Source: Mogibacterium kristiansenii | GTDB lineage: Bacteria > Bacillota > Clostridia > Peptostreptococcales > Anaerovoracaceae | Direction: 5' to 3' | Length of the DNA: 64,000 nt | Assembly (NCBI RefSeq): GCF_009695905.1 | Contig: NZ_VUNA01000001.1 | Span: forward strand, 1 to 64,000 | Shown: piece by piece, positions 38,728 through 47,752 of the stretch | Layout: the number at the start of each line of letters is the position of its first letter | Numbering within the stretch: the first letter of the stretch is position 1 | Made by a program: the position numbers and the translations under genes | Notes under the pieces: model-generated | The model's database searches: none | What the model saw: the letters and a program-made list of their open reading frames with translations, nothing else | Told to the model about the DNA's origin: nothing

Positions 38728-39108
38728 ATGGCAACGGACAGATGCAGGATTGACCAGATGGCACATGTCATTATGGAAGGTTTGCAGGAATACGCTGACA
38801 TTGCGACAGAGGATATGAAGGCCGCTGTGAAGAAAGCAGGTAATAAAGCCAAAAGGGAAGTACAGGCAGGTGCTCCGGTTAAGACTGGGAAATATAAAAA
38901 GAGTTGGGCTGTAAAAACGACCAAGGAAAATGCAAATGCGATGGAAGTCACTGTGCATTCCAAGAATCGTTATCAGCTGGCACATCTGCTTGAATTTGGA
39001 CATGCCAAGCGTGGTGGTGGCAGAACGAGAGCCTTTCCGCATATCGCTCCGGCAGAAGAGGCTGCAGCTGAACTTTTGGAAAAGGAAGTAGAGAAAGCTT
39101 TGAAGTGA
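38728..39108 (+). CDS. HK97 gp10-like tail connector
   Basis: 126 residues. Features are APVKTGKYKKSWAVKTTKEN and YQLAHLLEFGHAKRGGGRTR, the hallmark of the HK97-gp10 family. Helps join head and tail. 2 bp from its upstream neighbour. Confidence 0.9.
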   Translation: MATDRCRIDQMAHVIMEGLQEYADIATEDMKAAVKKAGNKAKREVQAGAPVKTGKYKKSWAVKTTKENANAMEVTVHSKNRYQLAHLLEFGHAKRGGGRTRAFPHIAPAEEAAAELLEKEVEKALK

Positions 39109-39126
39109 TTCGCAGAGGTGATGTTA

Positions 39127-39456
39127 ATGGAAGAACTGGTTCAGATTATTCAGGAAATGCAGATTCCCTTTGCCTATGATCACTTTGCAGAGGGAGAAAG
39201 TCCTGATCCGCCATTCATTTGTTATCTGATTCCGGGCAGTAATAACTTTGCTGCTGACGGCAGGGTGTATTTCAAATTGAATGAGGTCAGGATTGAGATG
39301 TACACCGATTTCAAGGATATTGCCTTGGAGTCGAGAGTAGAGGATGTCCTGGATGGACATGAGATTTTTTATAACAAGTCGGAAACATGGATCCAGAGCG
39401 AGAAGCTTTATGAGGTCATGTACAGTTTTGAAATGGAGGGTTTGAATAATGGCTAA
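39127..39456 (+). CDS. Tail terminator-like protein
   Basis: 109 residues from the ATG at 39127 (AGAGGTG 7 bases upstream). MEELVQIIQEMQIPFAYDHF, then PPFICYLIPGSNNF and FKLNEVRIEMYTD fit the gp11/tail-terminator type. It overlaps the tail tube gene by 8 bp. Confidence 0.75.
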   Translation: MEELVQIIQEMQIPFAYDHFAEGESPDPPFICYLIPGSNNFAADGRVYFKLNEVRIEMYTDFKDIALESRVEDVLDGHEIFYNKSETWIQSEKLYEVMYSFEMEGLNNG

Positions 39457-40033
39457 TAATAAGGTCAAATACAATCTTAAGAATGCGCATTATGCGATGC
39501 TTCAGACAAGTGAGGAAGGTGTAGTTTCCTTCGGCACTCCTGTTGCATTACCTGGTGCGGTTTCGATTTCTCTGGATGCCAATGGTGAGCCGGAGAATTT
39601 CTATGCAGATGGTACTGCGTACTATGTCATCAATAACAACATGGGTTATGACGGTGATCTGGAGCTTGCGATGATTCCGGAGGATTTCAGGGTATCTGCT
39701 TTGAATGAGACTCTGGATGATAACAAGGTTCTGATTGAGGATGCGAACTCGGAGTTGAACAGATTTGCTCTGTTGTTTGAGTTTGATGGAGATGTGAAGC
39801 ATATCCGTCATGTCCTTTATAACTGCTCTGCAAGTAGACCAGGTATCGAGGGCAAGACAAACGAAGAGAGCAGGGAGGTTCAGACGGAAACTCTTACCAT
39901 CAAGGCAACACCGCTTCCTTCCGGTGTGGTTAAGGCTAAGACCGGTAATGAAACAGACAGTACGGTTTATGCCGATTGGTATAAGGCAGTTTATATGCCT
40001 ACACTTACCGGCGTGAATACAAGCGAAGAGTAA
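39449..40033 (+). CDS. Major tail tube protein (phi13 type)
   Basis: 194 residues. KVKYNLKNAHYAMLQTSEEG and VSISLDANGEPENFYADGTA match phi13-type major tail proteins; later NNMGYDGDLELAMIPEDFR. Builds the tail tube. Followed by the tail assembly chaperones. Confidence 0.9.
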   Translation: MANNKVKYNLKNAHYAMLQTSEEGVVSFGTPVALPGAVSISLDANGEPENFYADGTAYYVINNNMGYDGDLELAMIPEDFRVSALNETLDDNKVLIEDANSELNRFALLFEFDGDVKHIRHVLYNCSASRPGIEGKTNEESREVQTETLTIKATPLPSGVVKAKTGNETDSTVYADWYKAVYMPTLTGVNTSEE

Positions 40034-40100
40034 GAATTGGTGAGCTGGGGCAGAAATGTCCTGGCTCTTTTGCTTAATGTGGAAAGAGAGGGATTATTTT

Positions 40101-40478
40101 ATGAGCATGATTAAGAATATCGAAATTGACGGAAAGCAGGTGCCTTTTAGAGCCAGTGCTGCGATTCCGAGAATATACAGGATGAAATTCCAGAGGGATA
40201 TCTACAAAGATTTGGCTTCTTTGGAGAAGGCGATTGACAGCAACAGCGAAGAGGTGAGCAATCTGGATTTGTTCTCTCTGGAGATGTTTGAAAACATTGC
40301 CTATGTGATGGCAAAGCATGCGGATCCGGGCATTCCCGATACACCGGAAGAGTGGCTGGATGATTTTAATACATTCAGTATTTATCAGGTGCTTCCAAAG
40401 ATTATAGAGCTTTGGGGATTGAATGTCAGATCAGATGCAGAGGCTAAAAAAAACTTCGTGCAACAGACCGTCCGATGA
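40101..40478 (+). CDS. Tail assembly chaperone, gpG analogue
   Basis: 125 residues from the ATG at 40101 (AGAGGG upstream). KNIEIDGKQVPFRASAAIPR and KFQRDIYKDL are typical of the gpG-type chaperones that coat the tape measure. The 3' end contains the heptamer A-AAA-AAC (40448-40454) in the slippery frame. A -1 shift gives a 182-residue fusion with the next frame. Confidence 0.85.
   Translation: MSMIKNIEIDGKQVPFRASAAIPRIYRMKFQRDIYKDLASLEKAIDSNSEEVSNLDLFSLEMFENIAYVMAKHADPGIPDTPEEWLDDFNTFSIYQVLPKIIELWGLNVRSDAEAKKNFVQQTVR
40448..40454 (+). other. Programmed -1 ribosomal frameshift site
   Basis: A-AAA-AAC in the correct register for -1 slippage within GCT AAA AAA AAC. After the shift, CTT CGT GCA runs in frame into the downstream ORF (ATG 40475) without a stop, as in lambda gpG/gpGT. 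Confidence 0.75.
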
Positions 40479-40648
40479 CAACACCGCTGTTCCTGTTGAG
40501 GTGCGTCCAGTTGGGGATTAGTATTCGTGATTTGGACTTACTTACGATTGGAATGGTGAATGATATGTATGTTGAGAGCGGAAACGATCAGGATGCGGAC
40601 AAGAATTACAGTGTGCTGGCTACACAGGCTGATTTTGACCGGTTTTAG
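40475..40648 (+). CDS. Tail assembly chaperone extension, gpT analogue
   Basis: 57 residues (MTTPLFLLRCVQLGISIRDL...) ending QADFDRF. The ATG overlaps the stop of the upstream gene (ATGA). It is probably expressed mostly as the T part of the frameshift fusion rather than alone. Spacing of 14 bp to the tape measure gene fits the usual order G, T, tape measure. Confidence 0.75.
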   Translation: MTTPLFLLRCVQLGISIRDLDLLTIGMVNDMYVESGNDQDADKNYSVLATQADFDRF

Positions 40649-40662
40649 AAGGGAGGTTCGGT

Positions 40663-43494
40663 ATGGCTGCATCGAGAATTAAAGGTATCACCATTGAAAT
40701 CGGCGGCGATACCACGAAACTTCAAACAGCATTAAAGGGTGTTAATACCGAAATCAGGAATACGCAGGCACAGCTTAAAGATGTGGAAAAGCTTCTTAAG
40801 CTGGATCCTGGTAATACAGAGCTTTTGGCGCAGAAGCATAAGCTGCTTGGGGATGCGGTTAAGGAAACTAAGGAAAAGCTGGAAACCTTAAAGACTGCTG
40901 CGGAGCAGGCAGAAAAGGCATTAAATGATGGAACGATTTCCAAGGATCAGTATGATGCTCTGCAAAGAGAGATTATTGAAACTGAGAATGAGCTAAAGAG
41001 ACTGGAAGAGCAGGCGAACCAGTCAGCTACGGCGTTGCAGAAAATCTCTGCGACTGGTGAGAAGTTAAAGGATGTGGGTAGTAACATTGAAGGGGCAGGA
41101 AAGAAGCTTCTTCCAGTTACGGCTACTGTGACTGCGCTTGGCACTGCTTCTGTGAAGACTGCAGCAGATTTTGAATCTGCCATGAGCAAGGTGGCGGCAG
41201 TATCGGGAGCAACCGGAAGTGATTTGGAGGCTCTTACAAAGAAAGCCAGAGAGATGGGAAGCAAGACGAAGTTTTCTGCATCGGAAGCGGCTGAGGCTAT
41301 GAACTACATGGCGATGGCCGGCTGGAAGACAGAGGACATGCTTTCCGGTATTGAAGGTGTGATGAACCTGGCGGCTGCTTCGGGAGAAGATCTGGCTACG
41401 ACTTCTGATATCGTAACCGATGCACTGACTGCCTTTGGTTTGTCGGCGCAGGATTCGGGGCATTTTGCAGATGTGTTGGCGGCGGCATCTAGCAATGCGA
41501 ACACCAATGTATCAATGATGGGTGAGACCTTTAAGTATTGTGCGCCGATTGCAGGTGCTTTGGGGTTCTCGGTGGAAGATACAGCGGAAGCCATCGGTCT
41601 TATGGCAAATGCCGGTATCAAGTCCACTCAGGCAGGTACTTCCCTTCGCACCATAATGACAAATCTTTCCGGTGAGGTTAAGATTTGTGGGGAAAATATT
41701 GGCGAGGTGACAGTTGCCACCACCAATGCAGATGGTTCCATGAGGGATTTGTCGGATATTCTGGCTGACTGTAGAACTGCCTTTAGTGGTTTGTCAGAAT
41801 CGGAGAAAGCAGCAGCTGCGGAATCACTGGTTGGAAAGAATGCCATGTCAGGTTTCCTTGCACTTATGAATGCAGGAGAAGGGGACATTGCGAAGCTCTC
41901 AGGAGCGATAGATAACTGTAACGGTGCTGCACAGAGTATGGCAGACACCATGAATAATAACCTGGAAGGTCAGCTCACCATACTGAAATCTCAGTTGCAG
42001 GAGCTGGCCATTTCTTTTGGGGAAATTCTGTTACCGGCGGTAAAGAAGATTGTGGGTTGGATGCAGGGATTTATTGATGTACTAAACAGTCTGCCGGACG
42101 GTGTGAAGGAAACCATTGTGACGGTTGCACTGATTGCGGCGGCGCTGGGCCCGGTACTGATTATCATTGGCAAAATCATTACGGCAGTGGGTACGATTAT
42201 GACCATTGTGCCAAAGGTTGTGGGTGTGATTAAGGCAGTAAAGACAGCATTTTTGGCACTGAATGCGACTATGCTTGCCAATCCGATTGTGCTGATTATT
42301 GCAGCCATTGCGGCCTTGGTGGCAGCGTTTATCTATCTTTGGAATAACTGTGATGAGTTCCGGCAGTTCTGGATAGATTTGTGGGAAAGTATCAAGGAGA
42401 TTGCGGTTGCAGTTTGGGAAGCCTTGAAGGAATTTTTTGTGGCTGCTTGGGAGTTTATCAAGACTACAGCGGAAACGGTTTGGAATGGCTTGGCTTCTTT
42501 CTTTACCGGGCTTTGGGAAGGAATCAAGAATACCTTTACTACCGTTGTAAATGCAATCAGTAACTTCCTTAGTACGATGTGGAATACAATTAAGTCTGTG
42601 GCTGAGACAATCTGGAATGCGATTTCCACCTTCTTTACGACCATCTGGAATGGAATCAAGACCGTGGTGACTACGGTTGTTACGGCAATCAGCACATTCC
42701 TGACTACATCCTGGAATACAATCAAGACGGCGATTACTACTGTACTGAATGCTATCAAGACGGTATTTTCTACAGTTTGGAATGCCATCAAAAATGTGGT
42801 TACCACAGTGATAAATGGCATCAAGAACACCATCACGACGGTATGGAATGGCATCAAGAATACGGTGGCTACCGTTGTGAATGCCATCAAGACGACGGTG
42901 TCCACTGCTTTTAGTAGCATGTGGAATGGGATTAAGAATACCATTTCCGGAATCTACAATACCATCAAGAATGGATTTACCAATGCGGTGAATTTCATTA
43001 AGAATCTGGCTTCTTCGGCATTCAGCTGGGGAGCGGATATCATCAATGGAATCGTGAATGGTATCAAGTCCTGCATAGGAAAGGTGAAAGATGCGGTTTG
43101 CAGTGTAGCTGATACCATTAAGTCTTTCCTACATTTCTCTGTTCCTGATGAAGGACCTCTTACGGAATACGAGAGCTGGATGCCTGACTTTATGTCCGGA
43201 CTGGCTAAAGGTATTGAGAAGAGCAAGGGAATGGTCAAGGATGCGGTAAGTGGTCTTGCGGCAGATATGGTGGTCAATCCTCAGGTGAATTCAGGTCAGA
43301 TAGAAATGGCAGGCGGAGGAACTGTATCGAGTGCAGACTTAAGCAGCCTTGTTAGTGCGATTCGTGAAGGCGTATCCGGAATAAATGGCGGCGGTGGTGA
43401 TGTCGTAATTCCTGTGTACCTTGGCGGTACGATGTTGGATGAAGTGATTGTAAATGCCCAGCAGAGGGCAAATCTAAGAAGTGGAGGAAGATAA
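40663..43494 (+). CDS. Tail tape measure protein
   Basis: 943 residues. The N-terminus is coiled coil (TKLQTALKGVNTEIRNTQAQ...). The TP901-type core is at about 165-450 (TAADFESAMSKVAAVSGATG, AMAGWKTEDMLSGIEGVMNL). Hydrophobic segments lie around 485-560 (ALIAAALGPVLIIIGKIITA). An array of 11-residue repeats follows at about 607-785, then a Gly-rich end. Its length sets tail length, about 140 nm at 1.5 Angstrom per residue (family rule, not measured). Confidence 0.95.
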   Translation: MAASRIKGITIEIGGDTTKLQTALKGVNTEIRNTQAQLKDVEKLLKLDPGNTELLAQKHKLLGDAVKETKEKLETLKTAAEQAEKALNDGTISKDQYDALQREIIETENELKRLEEQANQSATALQKISATGEKLKDVGSNIEGAGKKLLPVTATVTALGTASVKTAADFESAMSKVAAVSGATGSDLEALTKKAREMGSKTKFSASEAAEAMNYMAMAGWKTEDMLSGIEGVMNLAAASGEDLATTSDIVTDALTAFGLSAQDSGHFADVLAAASSNANTNVSMMGETFKYCAPIAGALGFSVEDTAEAIGLMANAGIKSTQAGTSLRTIMTNLSGEVKICGENIGEVTVATTNADGSMRDLSDILADCRTAFSGLSESEKAAAAESLVGKNAMSGFLALMNAGEGDIAKLSGAIDNCNGAAQSMADTMNNNLEGQLTILKSQLQELAISFGEILLPAVKKIVGWMQGFIDVLNSLPDGVKETIVTVALIAAALGPVLIIIGKIITAVGTIMTIVPKVVGVIKAVKTAFLALNATMLANPIVLIIAAIAALVAAFIYLWNNCDEFRQFWIDLWESIKEIAVAVWEALKEFFVAAWEFIKTTAETVWNGLASFFTGLWEGIKNTFTTVVNAISNFLSTMWNTIKSVAETIWNAISTFFTTIWNGIKTVVTTVVTAISTFLTTSWNTIKTAITTVLNAIKTVFSTVWNAIKNVVTTVINGIKNTITTVWNGIKNTVATVVNAIKTTVSTAFSSMWNGIKNTISGIYNTIKNGFTNAVNFIKNLASSAFSWGADIINGIVNGIKSCIGKVKDAVCSVADTIKSFLHFSVPDEGPLTEYESWMPDFMSGLAKGIEKSKGMVKDAVSGLAADMVVNPQVNSGQIEMAGGGTVSSADLSSLVSAIREGVSGINGGGGDVVIPVYLGGTMLDEVIVNAQQRANLRSGGR
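42481..43010 (+). repeat. Imperfect 33-bp tandem repeats coding 11-residue units
   Basis: Units such as WNGIKTVVTTV, WNTIKTAITTV, LNAIKTVFSTV and WNAIKNVVTTV follow one another in frame. They form an amphipathic 11-residue (undecad) pattern. Copy number change here would alter tail length in 11-residue steps. Confidence 0.8.
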
Positions 43495-43495
43495 A

Positions 43496-43861
43496 GTGGT
43501 GGCATTTTTTCAATATCTGAATTTTGATGGCGTGGATCTTCCTCTGCCGGATAGTTATGAAGTGGATATGGCAGATAAGGAAGCAGACAGTGGTGGAGAG
43601 ACAGAGGCAGGAACCGTGCAGAGGGATGTGGTGAGAACTGGTGTTGTGACTATTTCTGTTTCCTTTTCTGTTACCCAGAAGTGGCTAAGGTTACTTACTG
43701 GGTATAAACAGCAGGAGAAGATAAGAGTTGGATTCTTTGACCCGGAGACTGCAAGTGTGAGACAGACGGAAATGTATGTGGAAGGGTTCAAGGCAAAGCT
43801 TAAGAAGGATACAAGTTATAAGGGGTTGTGGATTGTTTCATTTACTTTGAAGGAATTATAA
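43496..43861 (+). CDS. Small tail protein (distal tail/adaptor region)
   Basis: 121 residues; GTG start at 43496 after GGAGGAAG. FFQYLNFDGVDLPLPDSYEV, then TGVVTISVSFSVTQKWLRLL and YKGLWIVSFTLKEL. Beta-rich; similar small proteins follow the tape measure in clostridial phages. Exact role unknown. Confidence 0.6.
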   Translation: MVAFFQYLNFDGVDLPLPDSYEVDMADKEADSGGETEAGTVQRDVVRTGVVTISVSFSVTQKWLRLLTGYKQQEKIRVGFFDPETASVRQTEMYVEGFKAKLKKDTSYKGLWIVSFTLKEL

Positions 43862-43877
43862 GAAAGAGGGTGTTTTC

Positions 43878-45839
43878 GTGTATCCGGTGAGCGAAGCATT
43901 CCTGCAGGCGGTGCAGGAGAACACAAGAAGATATTATTGGACGGGAAGAATTACGACAACGGAGGGTGTCACATATGAGTTTGGTGCTGATGATATCGTA
44001 AAGGGAAGCGGTTATATTTCCAGTCAGTGCTGTGGTTCTACTGAGATCGAGCTTGGTACGGTGTATGCAGCGGAAATGGGGATCACACTTTTATCAAATA
44101 TTGACAGATATACTTTGGAAGATGCTCTGGTGGAATTGTTCTATCATCTGAGACTGTCGGATGGCACATTTGAAGAGATTCCAATGGGAATCTTTGAGGT
44201 GTCGGAGGCTAACCGCAATATCAAGACGTTGGAGCTGAAAGCCTATGATTTCATGCTACGGTTTGATAAGAGCTTCAATGGCTTTGAAACCATCGGCACG
44301 GTGTATGATTTTGTGAGCCTGTGCTGCAAGGCCTGTAAGGTGGAAATGGCACAGAGTCAGGCTGATTATGAAGCGATGCCCAATGGAACAGAACTGCTTT
44401 CCATTTTTACGGAGAATGATATTGAGACCTACCGGGATGTGCTCTACTATGTGGGGCAGGTTCTTGGTGGGTTTTTCTGTATCAACCGAGAGGGCAAGCT
44501 GGAGCTGAGGAAGTATGGCAATGAGCCGGTGATGGAACTGGAAACAAAGCACCGCTTTACAAGCAGCTTTTCCGATTTTATCACAAGGTACACAGCGGTT
44601 TCTTCTACCAACATGAAAACGGAAACGGCAGAGTATTATCATCTGGATCCGGATGATGGGCTGACAATGAATCTGGGTGTGAATCCGCTGTTGCAGTTTG
44701 GTCTGAAGGAAACAAGAGAGCAGTTGTGTATGAATATCCTGAATGATTTATCGGTTGTAGATTATGTACCTTTTGATTCTGAAACAACAGGAAATCCTGC
44801 GCTGGATTTAGGAGATGTGATCCGGTTCAAAGGTGGACAGGCAGATGAAAACAGGATATCCGCCATTACTTCCATGCAGTGTAAGATTGGCGGGAAGCAC
44901 ACGCTGAAGGGTGTTGGTAAGAATCCAAGGCTGGCACATGCCAAGTCAAAAAATGATAAGAACATTAGTGGTCTGTTGAATCAGATTATAGACAACAAAG
45001 AAGCTGGCAGGATTGGTATTCATACATTTACCAATGCCAGCTCTTTTACGGTAGGTGAGAGTGATGTGAAGATCATTTCCATCGAGTTTGCACCGAATGA
45101 AGCGGTTATGGCGCAGTTCTTTGGATCTGTGATTGTGGGAGTGAATGCAGACCAGGTGGAAAGGTCTGTGGTTGCAAGAGGGGATGTGCTGATTCCTTCG
45201 GTGGAAGTGGAAGAAGTTTTGGCAGAGGGTACTGCAGGTAATGAGGAAACTACAGATAGCGGAACAACTGATAGCGATGCTGCGGGGACTGATGTTTTAG
45301 ATGAGACCGGAGGAAGTTCGGATAGTGCTGTTGCAGCAGAGGAGCCTGTTGTGATTGGCAAGACAAAAGAACAGACATTAACTGTGGAACTGCCTGTGGT
45401 CTGGAAGGAAGACGGGCAGGTGGTGGTACATTTTACCTTTGAATTCAATGACAGCATCATTGAGATTCATCAGCCGGAAGAGACCTGGCATTCCGGAATG
45501 CATTCCATCATGCTGTATTATCCCATCGAGAATTTGGTGGCGAATTACAGAAACATTTTCAATGTGTATGCAAGGGCAACGGGTGGAACGGTTACGGTGG
45601 ATACCGGAGATTGTCTTGCCGCGATTATGGGTCAGTCAATGGGTGCCGGGGAAGCCTGGGATGGTGAGATCAGGATTGAGGAGACAATTAAGAAGGTGAA
45701 ACTCGGCGGTGTGCTTCAGATGACCGCTGTTGATGAGAATATCACCTGGAAGATTGATGAGCTTGTAAAGAGAACTTACAGTGATGTGGTTCCTGGAAGA
45801 TTTGGAATCGGCGCATTTGCGATGCCGGTGGAAAGGTAG
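43878..45839 (+). CDS. Tail-tip/baseplate protein
   Basis: 653 residues, GTG start after AAAGAGGG. The N-terminal 330 residues are baseplate hub-like (YPVSEAFLQAVQENTRRYYW, then MGIFEVSEANRNIKTLELKA, a DUF5048-like layout). An acidic Gly/Thr/Ser linker follows at about 455-490 (NEETTDSGTTDSDAAG). A beta-rich C-terminal domain (HSGMHSIMLYYPIENLVANY) is probably the adhesion or carrier part. It may hydrolyse or bind cell-surface polymers, but no catalytic motif is visible. Confidence 0.7.
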   Translation: MYPVSEAFLQAVQENTRRYYWTGRITTTEGVTYEFGADDIVKGSGYISSQCCGSTEIELGTVYAAEMGITLLSNIDRYTLEDALVELFYHLRLSDGTFEEIPMGIFEVSEANRNIKTLELKAYDFMLRFDKSFNGFETIGTVYDFVSLCCKACKVEMAQSQADYEAMPNGTELLSIFTENDIETYRDVLYYVGQVLGGFFCINREGKLELRKYGNEPVMELETKHRFTSSFSDFITRYTAVSSTNMKTETAEYYHLDPDDGLTMNLGVNPLLQFGLKETREQLCMNILNDLSVVDYVPFDSETTGNPALDLGDVIRFKGGQADENRISAITSMQCKIGGKHTLKGVGKNPRLAHAKSKNDKNISGLLNQIIDNKEAGRIGIHTFTNASSFTVGESDVKIISIEFAPNEAVMAQFFGSVIVGVNADQVERSVVARGDVLIPSVEVEEVLAEGTAGNEETTDSGTTDSDAAGTDVLDETGGSSDSAVAAEEPVVIGKTKEQTLTVELPVVWKEDGQVVVHFTFEFNDSIIEIHQPEETWHSGMHSIMLYYPIENLVANYRNIFNVYARATGGTVTVDTGDCLAAIMGQSMGAGEAWDGEIRIEETIKKVKLGGVLQMTAVDENITWKIDELVKRTYSDVVPGRFGIGAFAMPVER

Positions 45840-45845
45840 GTAAGG

Positions 45846-47246
45846 ATGAAGCTGAAAGGAAATATGGTCATCGAGATGATCGATGACGCCACTGGGGAAG
45901 TGTTGGAAAGAGTACAGGAAGAGAATATGGTGACGAATGCGGTAAATCATATCCTGGGATTGAATCCTATGGGTATTTTTTATTCTGTGGCCGGGGAGTA
46001 TGATACGCATCTGCTCTGGAATAATAATCTGATTCCCATCTGCCCTAACATGATCGGGGGCATACTGCTTTATTCGGAAGCTTTGACAGAGGATGCGGAC
46101 AATATTTATCCATCCACTGCAAAGCTCCCGGTGGCCTATGCCTCCAATGATGTCAATGCTACTGCGGATGTGGCAAGGGGAAGTATGAATCTTACGGAGA
46201 GTAAGCCACTTGAAAATGGGTATCGTTTTGTCTGGGAGTTTACACCAAGCCAGGGAAATGGAACCATTGCAGCGGTGGCACTGACTTCCAAACAGGGCGG
46301 TGTGGCTGCTTATGGCAGTATGGAGAATTCCAAAGCTGCCTTCTATCAGATCATGGAAACAAGACTTGAGACGCAGACCGTGGAGGAGCTTGCAGAGCTG
46401 TTCAGTGCGGTGGAGGTGGATTTTGAGAACAATATCCTGATTAATATTCGATTCCAGGATAGTTCCGTGATTATCCATAAGAGAAGGCTTCCGGTGTTTA
46501 CACTGGGACTGAATGACAGACTGAATGATACCACGAATGACCTGCTGGAAGAGAAGGTGATTCCCTGCAGTACTTTTAAGTTTATTGGAAGCTATACACC
46601 TTATGGAGATTTTCTGGATGGGCATGACGGATACTGGTATGGGTTTGCTAATCAAGCAAATTCCTCAGGGGATGCCAAGATGTACTGGGTGAAGATTAAG
46701 AAGGATGATTACACCATGACAGAAGGTGTATGGACCTTATCCAACTGTTATTTGAAGGCAATCGGGTATTTCAAGGTCGATACTTATGCACAGCGTGGTG
46801 TGAGAGGTGTCATCCGGAATGGCTATCTGTATCTGACTGCTTATGATGATGCAGGAATCTATAAAATCAATCTCAACAATTCCACGGATGTGACATTGAT
46901 TCCTTTTGGATTTACTTCTGCCGGGAAGTCTCAGACCGGTTCCGGAACCTGTGCGAATTATCTGTTTATGGTAAATGACCTGATTATCGGATGGGATTAT
47001 CAGATTAAGCCGGATGATACGGTAGTGCAGACGGTTGGAAGTACAAGGCTTCTGAATCTGGGTACGCCGCTTTTCCAGTACAAGGAATTCTGCTTTGGCT
47101 GGGGCGGTAACTATGGTTCGGATTACAGAATGTGCTTTCTGTTGACACCGTATCTGGCCAGTATCAACAATCTGAGTACTGCCGTGGTGAAGACTACGGA
47201 TAAGACGATGAAGATTACCTATGAGCTGACGGAAGAGGACAGCTGA
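45846..47246 (+). CDS. Receptor-binding/tail fibre-like protein
   Basis: 466 residues. The N-terminal LKGNMVIEMIDDATGEVLER and GEYDTHLLWNNNLIPICPNM are the attachment part. The C-terminal 250 residues are aromatic and beta-rich with repeated YxxG-like turns, such as DGHDGYWYGFANQANSSG, suggesting a beta-propeller or similar receptor-binding head. It is the last structural gene before lysis. Confidence 0.65.
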   Translation: MKLKGNMVIEMIDDATGEVLERVQEENMVTNAVNHILGLNPMGIFYSVAGEYDTHLLWNNNLIPICPNMIGGILLYSEALTEDADNIYPSTAKLPVAYASNDVNATADVARGSMNLTESKPLENGYRFVWEFTPSQGNGTIAAVALTSKQGGVAAYGSMENSKAAFYQIMETRLETQTVEELAELFSAVEVDFENNILINIRFQDSSVIIHKRRLPVFTLGLNDRLNDTTNDLLEEKVIPCSTFKFIGSYTPYGDFLDGHDGYWYGFANQANSSGDAKMYWVKIKKDDYTMTEGVWTLSNCYLKAIGYFKVDTYAQRGVRGVIRNGYLYLTAYDDAGIYKINLNNSTDVTLIPFGFTSAGKSQTGSGTCANYLFMVNDLIIGWDYQIKPDDTVVQTVGSTRLLNLGTPLFQYKEFCFGWGGNYGSDYRMCFLLTPYLASINNLSTAVVKTTDKTMKITYELTEEDS

Positions 47247-47271
47247 TAGGGATGGAATTTTGGGATGAGGA

Positions 47272-47299
47272 AGTTGCTCTAAGAGGGGCAGCTGCTTTT
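47272..47299 (+). terminator. Weak terminator before the holin
   Basis: AGTTGCTC / GGGGCAGCT stem with G-U pairs, then GCTTTTT. Confidence 0.5.
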
Positions 47300-47330
47300 T
47301 CTATATACATTTTAAGGAGGATGAGAGGAT

Positions 47331-47750
47331 ATGAAAGAGTTTTGGAGTATTGTGCAGTTGGTGTTTACGGGAATCGGCGGCTGGCTTGGCTACTTCCTGG
47401 GAGGGTGTGATGGTTTGATTCTGGCATTGCTTTTATTTGTGGTGGCGGATTACATCACGGGAATTATGTGTGCGATTTCCGATAAGAAGCTCTCTTCGGA
47501 GGTTGGATTCAAGGGAATCTGCAGAAAGGTACTTATCTTTATGCTGGTAGGAATTGCAAATGTGTTGGATGTGCAGGTCATCGGAAATGGTTCTATTTTA
47601 AGAACGGCGGTGATCTTTTTCTATCTCAGTAATGAGGGGATTTCATTGCTGGAAAATGCGGCTCATTTGGGGTTGCCGATTCCGGAGAAGCTTAAGAAAG
47701 TGCTGGAGCAGCTGCATGACCGCAGTGAAGAGGATAAGGATGGTGAGTGA
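47331..47750 (+). CDS. Phage holin (toxin-secretion/lysis family)
   Basis: 139 residues. Three hydrophobic helices: IVQLVFTGIGGWLGYFLGG, LILALLLFVVADYITGIMCA and a third around AVIFFYLSNEGISLLENAAH. VADYITGI and LSNEGISLLENA are hallmarks of the phiLC3/Cp-1/TcdE-type holin family. Charged C-terminal tail. The endolysin gene follows 2 bp later. Confidence 0.93.
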   Translation: MKEFWSIVQLVFTGIGGWLGYFLGGCDGLILALLLFVVADYITGIMCAISDKKLSSEVGFKGICRKVLIFMLVGIANVLDVQVIGNGSILRTAVIFFYLSNEGISLLENAAHLGLPIPEKLKKVLEQLHDRSEEDKDGE

Positions 47751-47752
47751 TT

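Noticed and set aside
42333-42944. 203-codon minus-strand frame in the tape measure repeats
   Set aside because: Antisense of a repetitive coding region; hydrophobic repeat-like translation is a by-product of the 33-bp repeats.
45020-45460. 146-codon Ser/Thr-rich minus-strand frame
   Set aside because: It is antisense to the acidic linker of the tail-tip gene and has no start signals.
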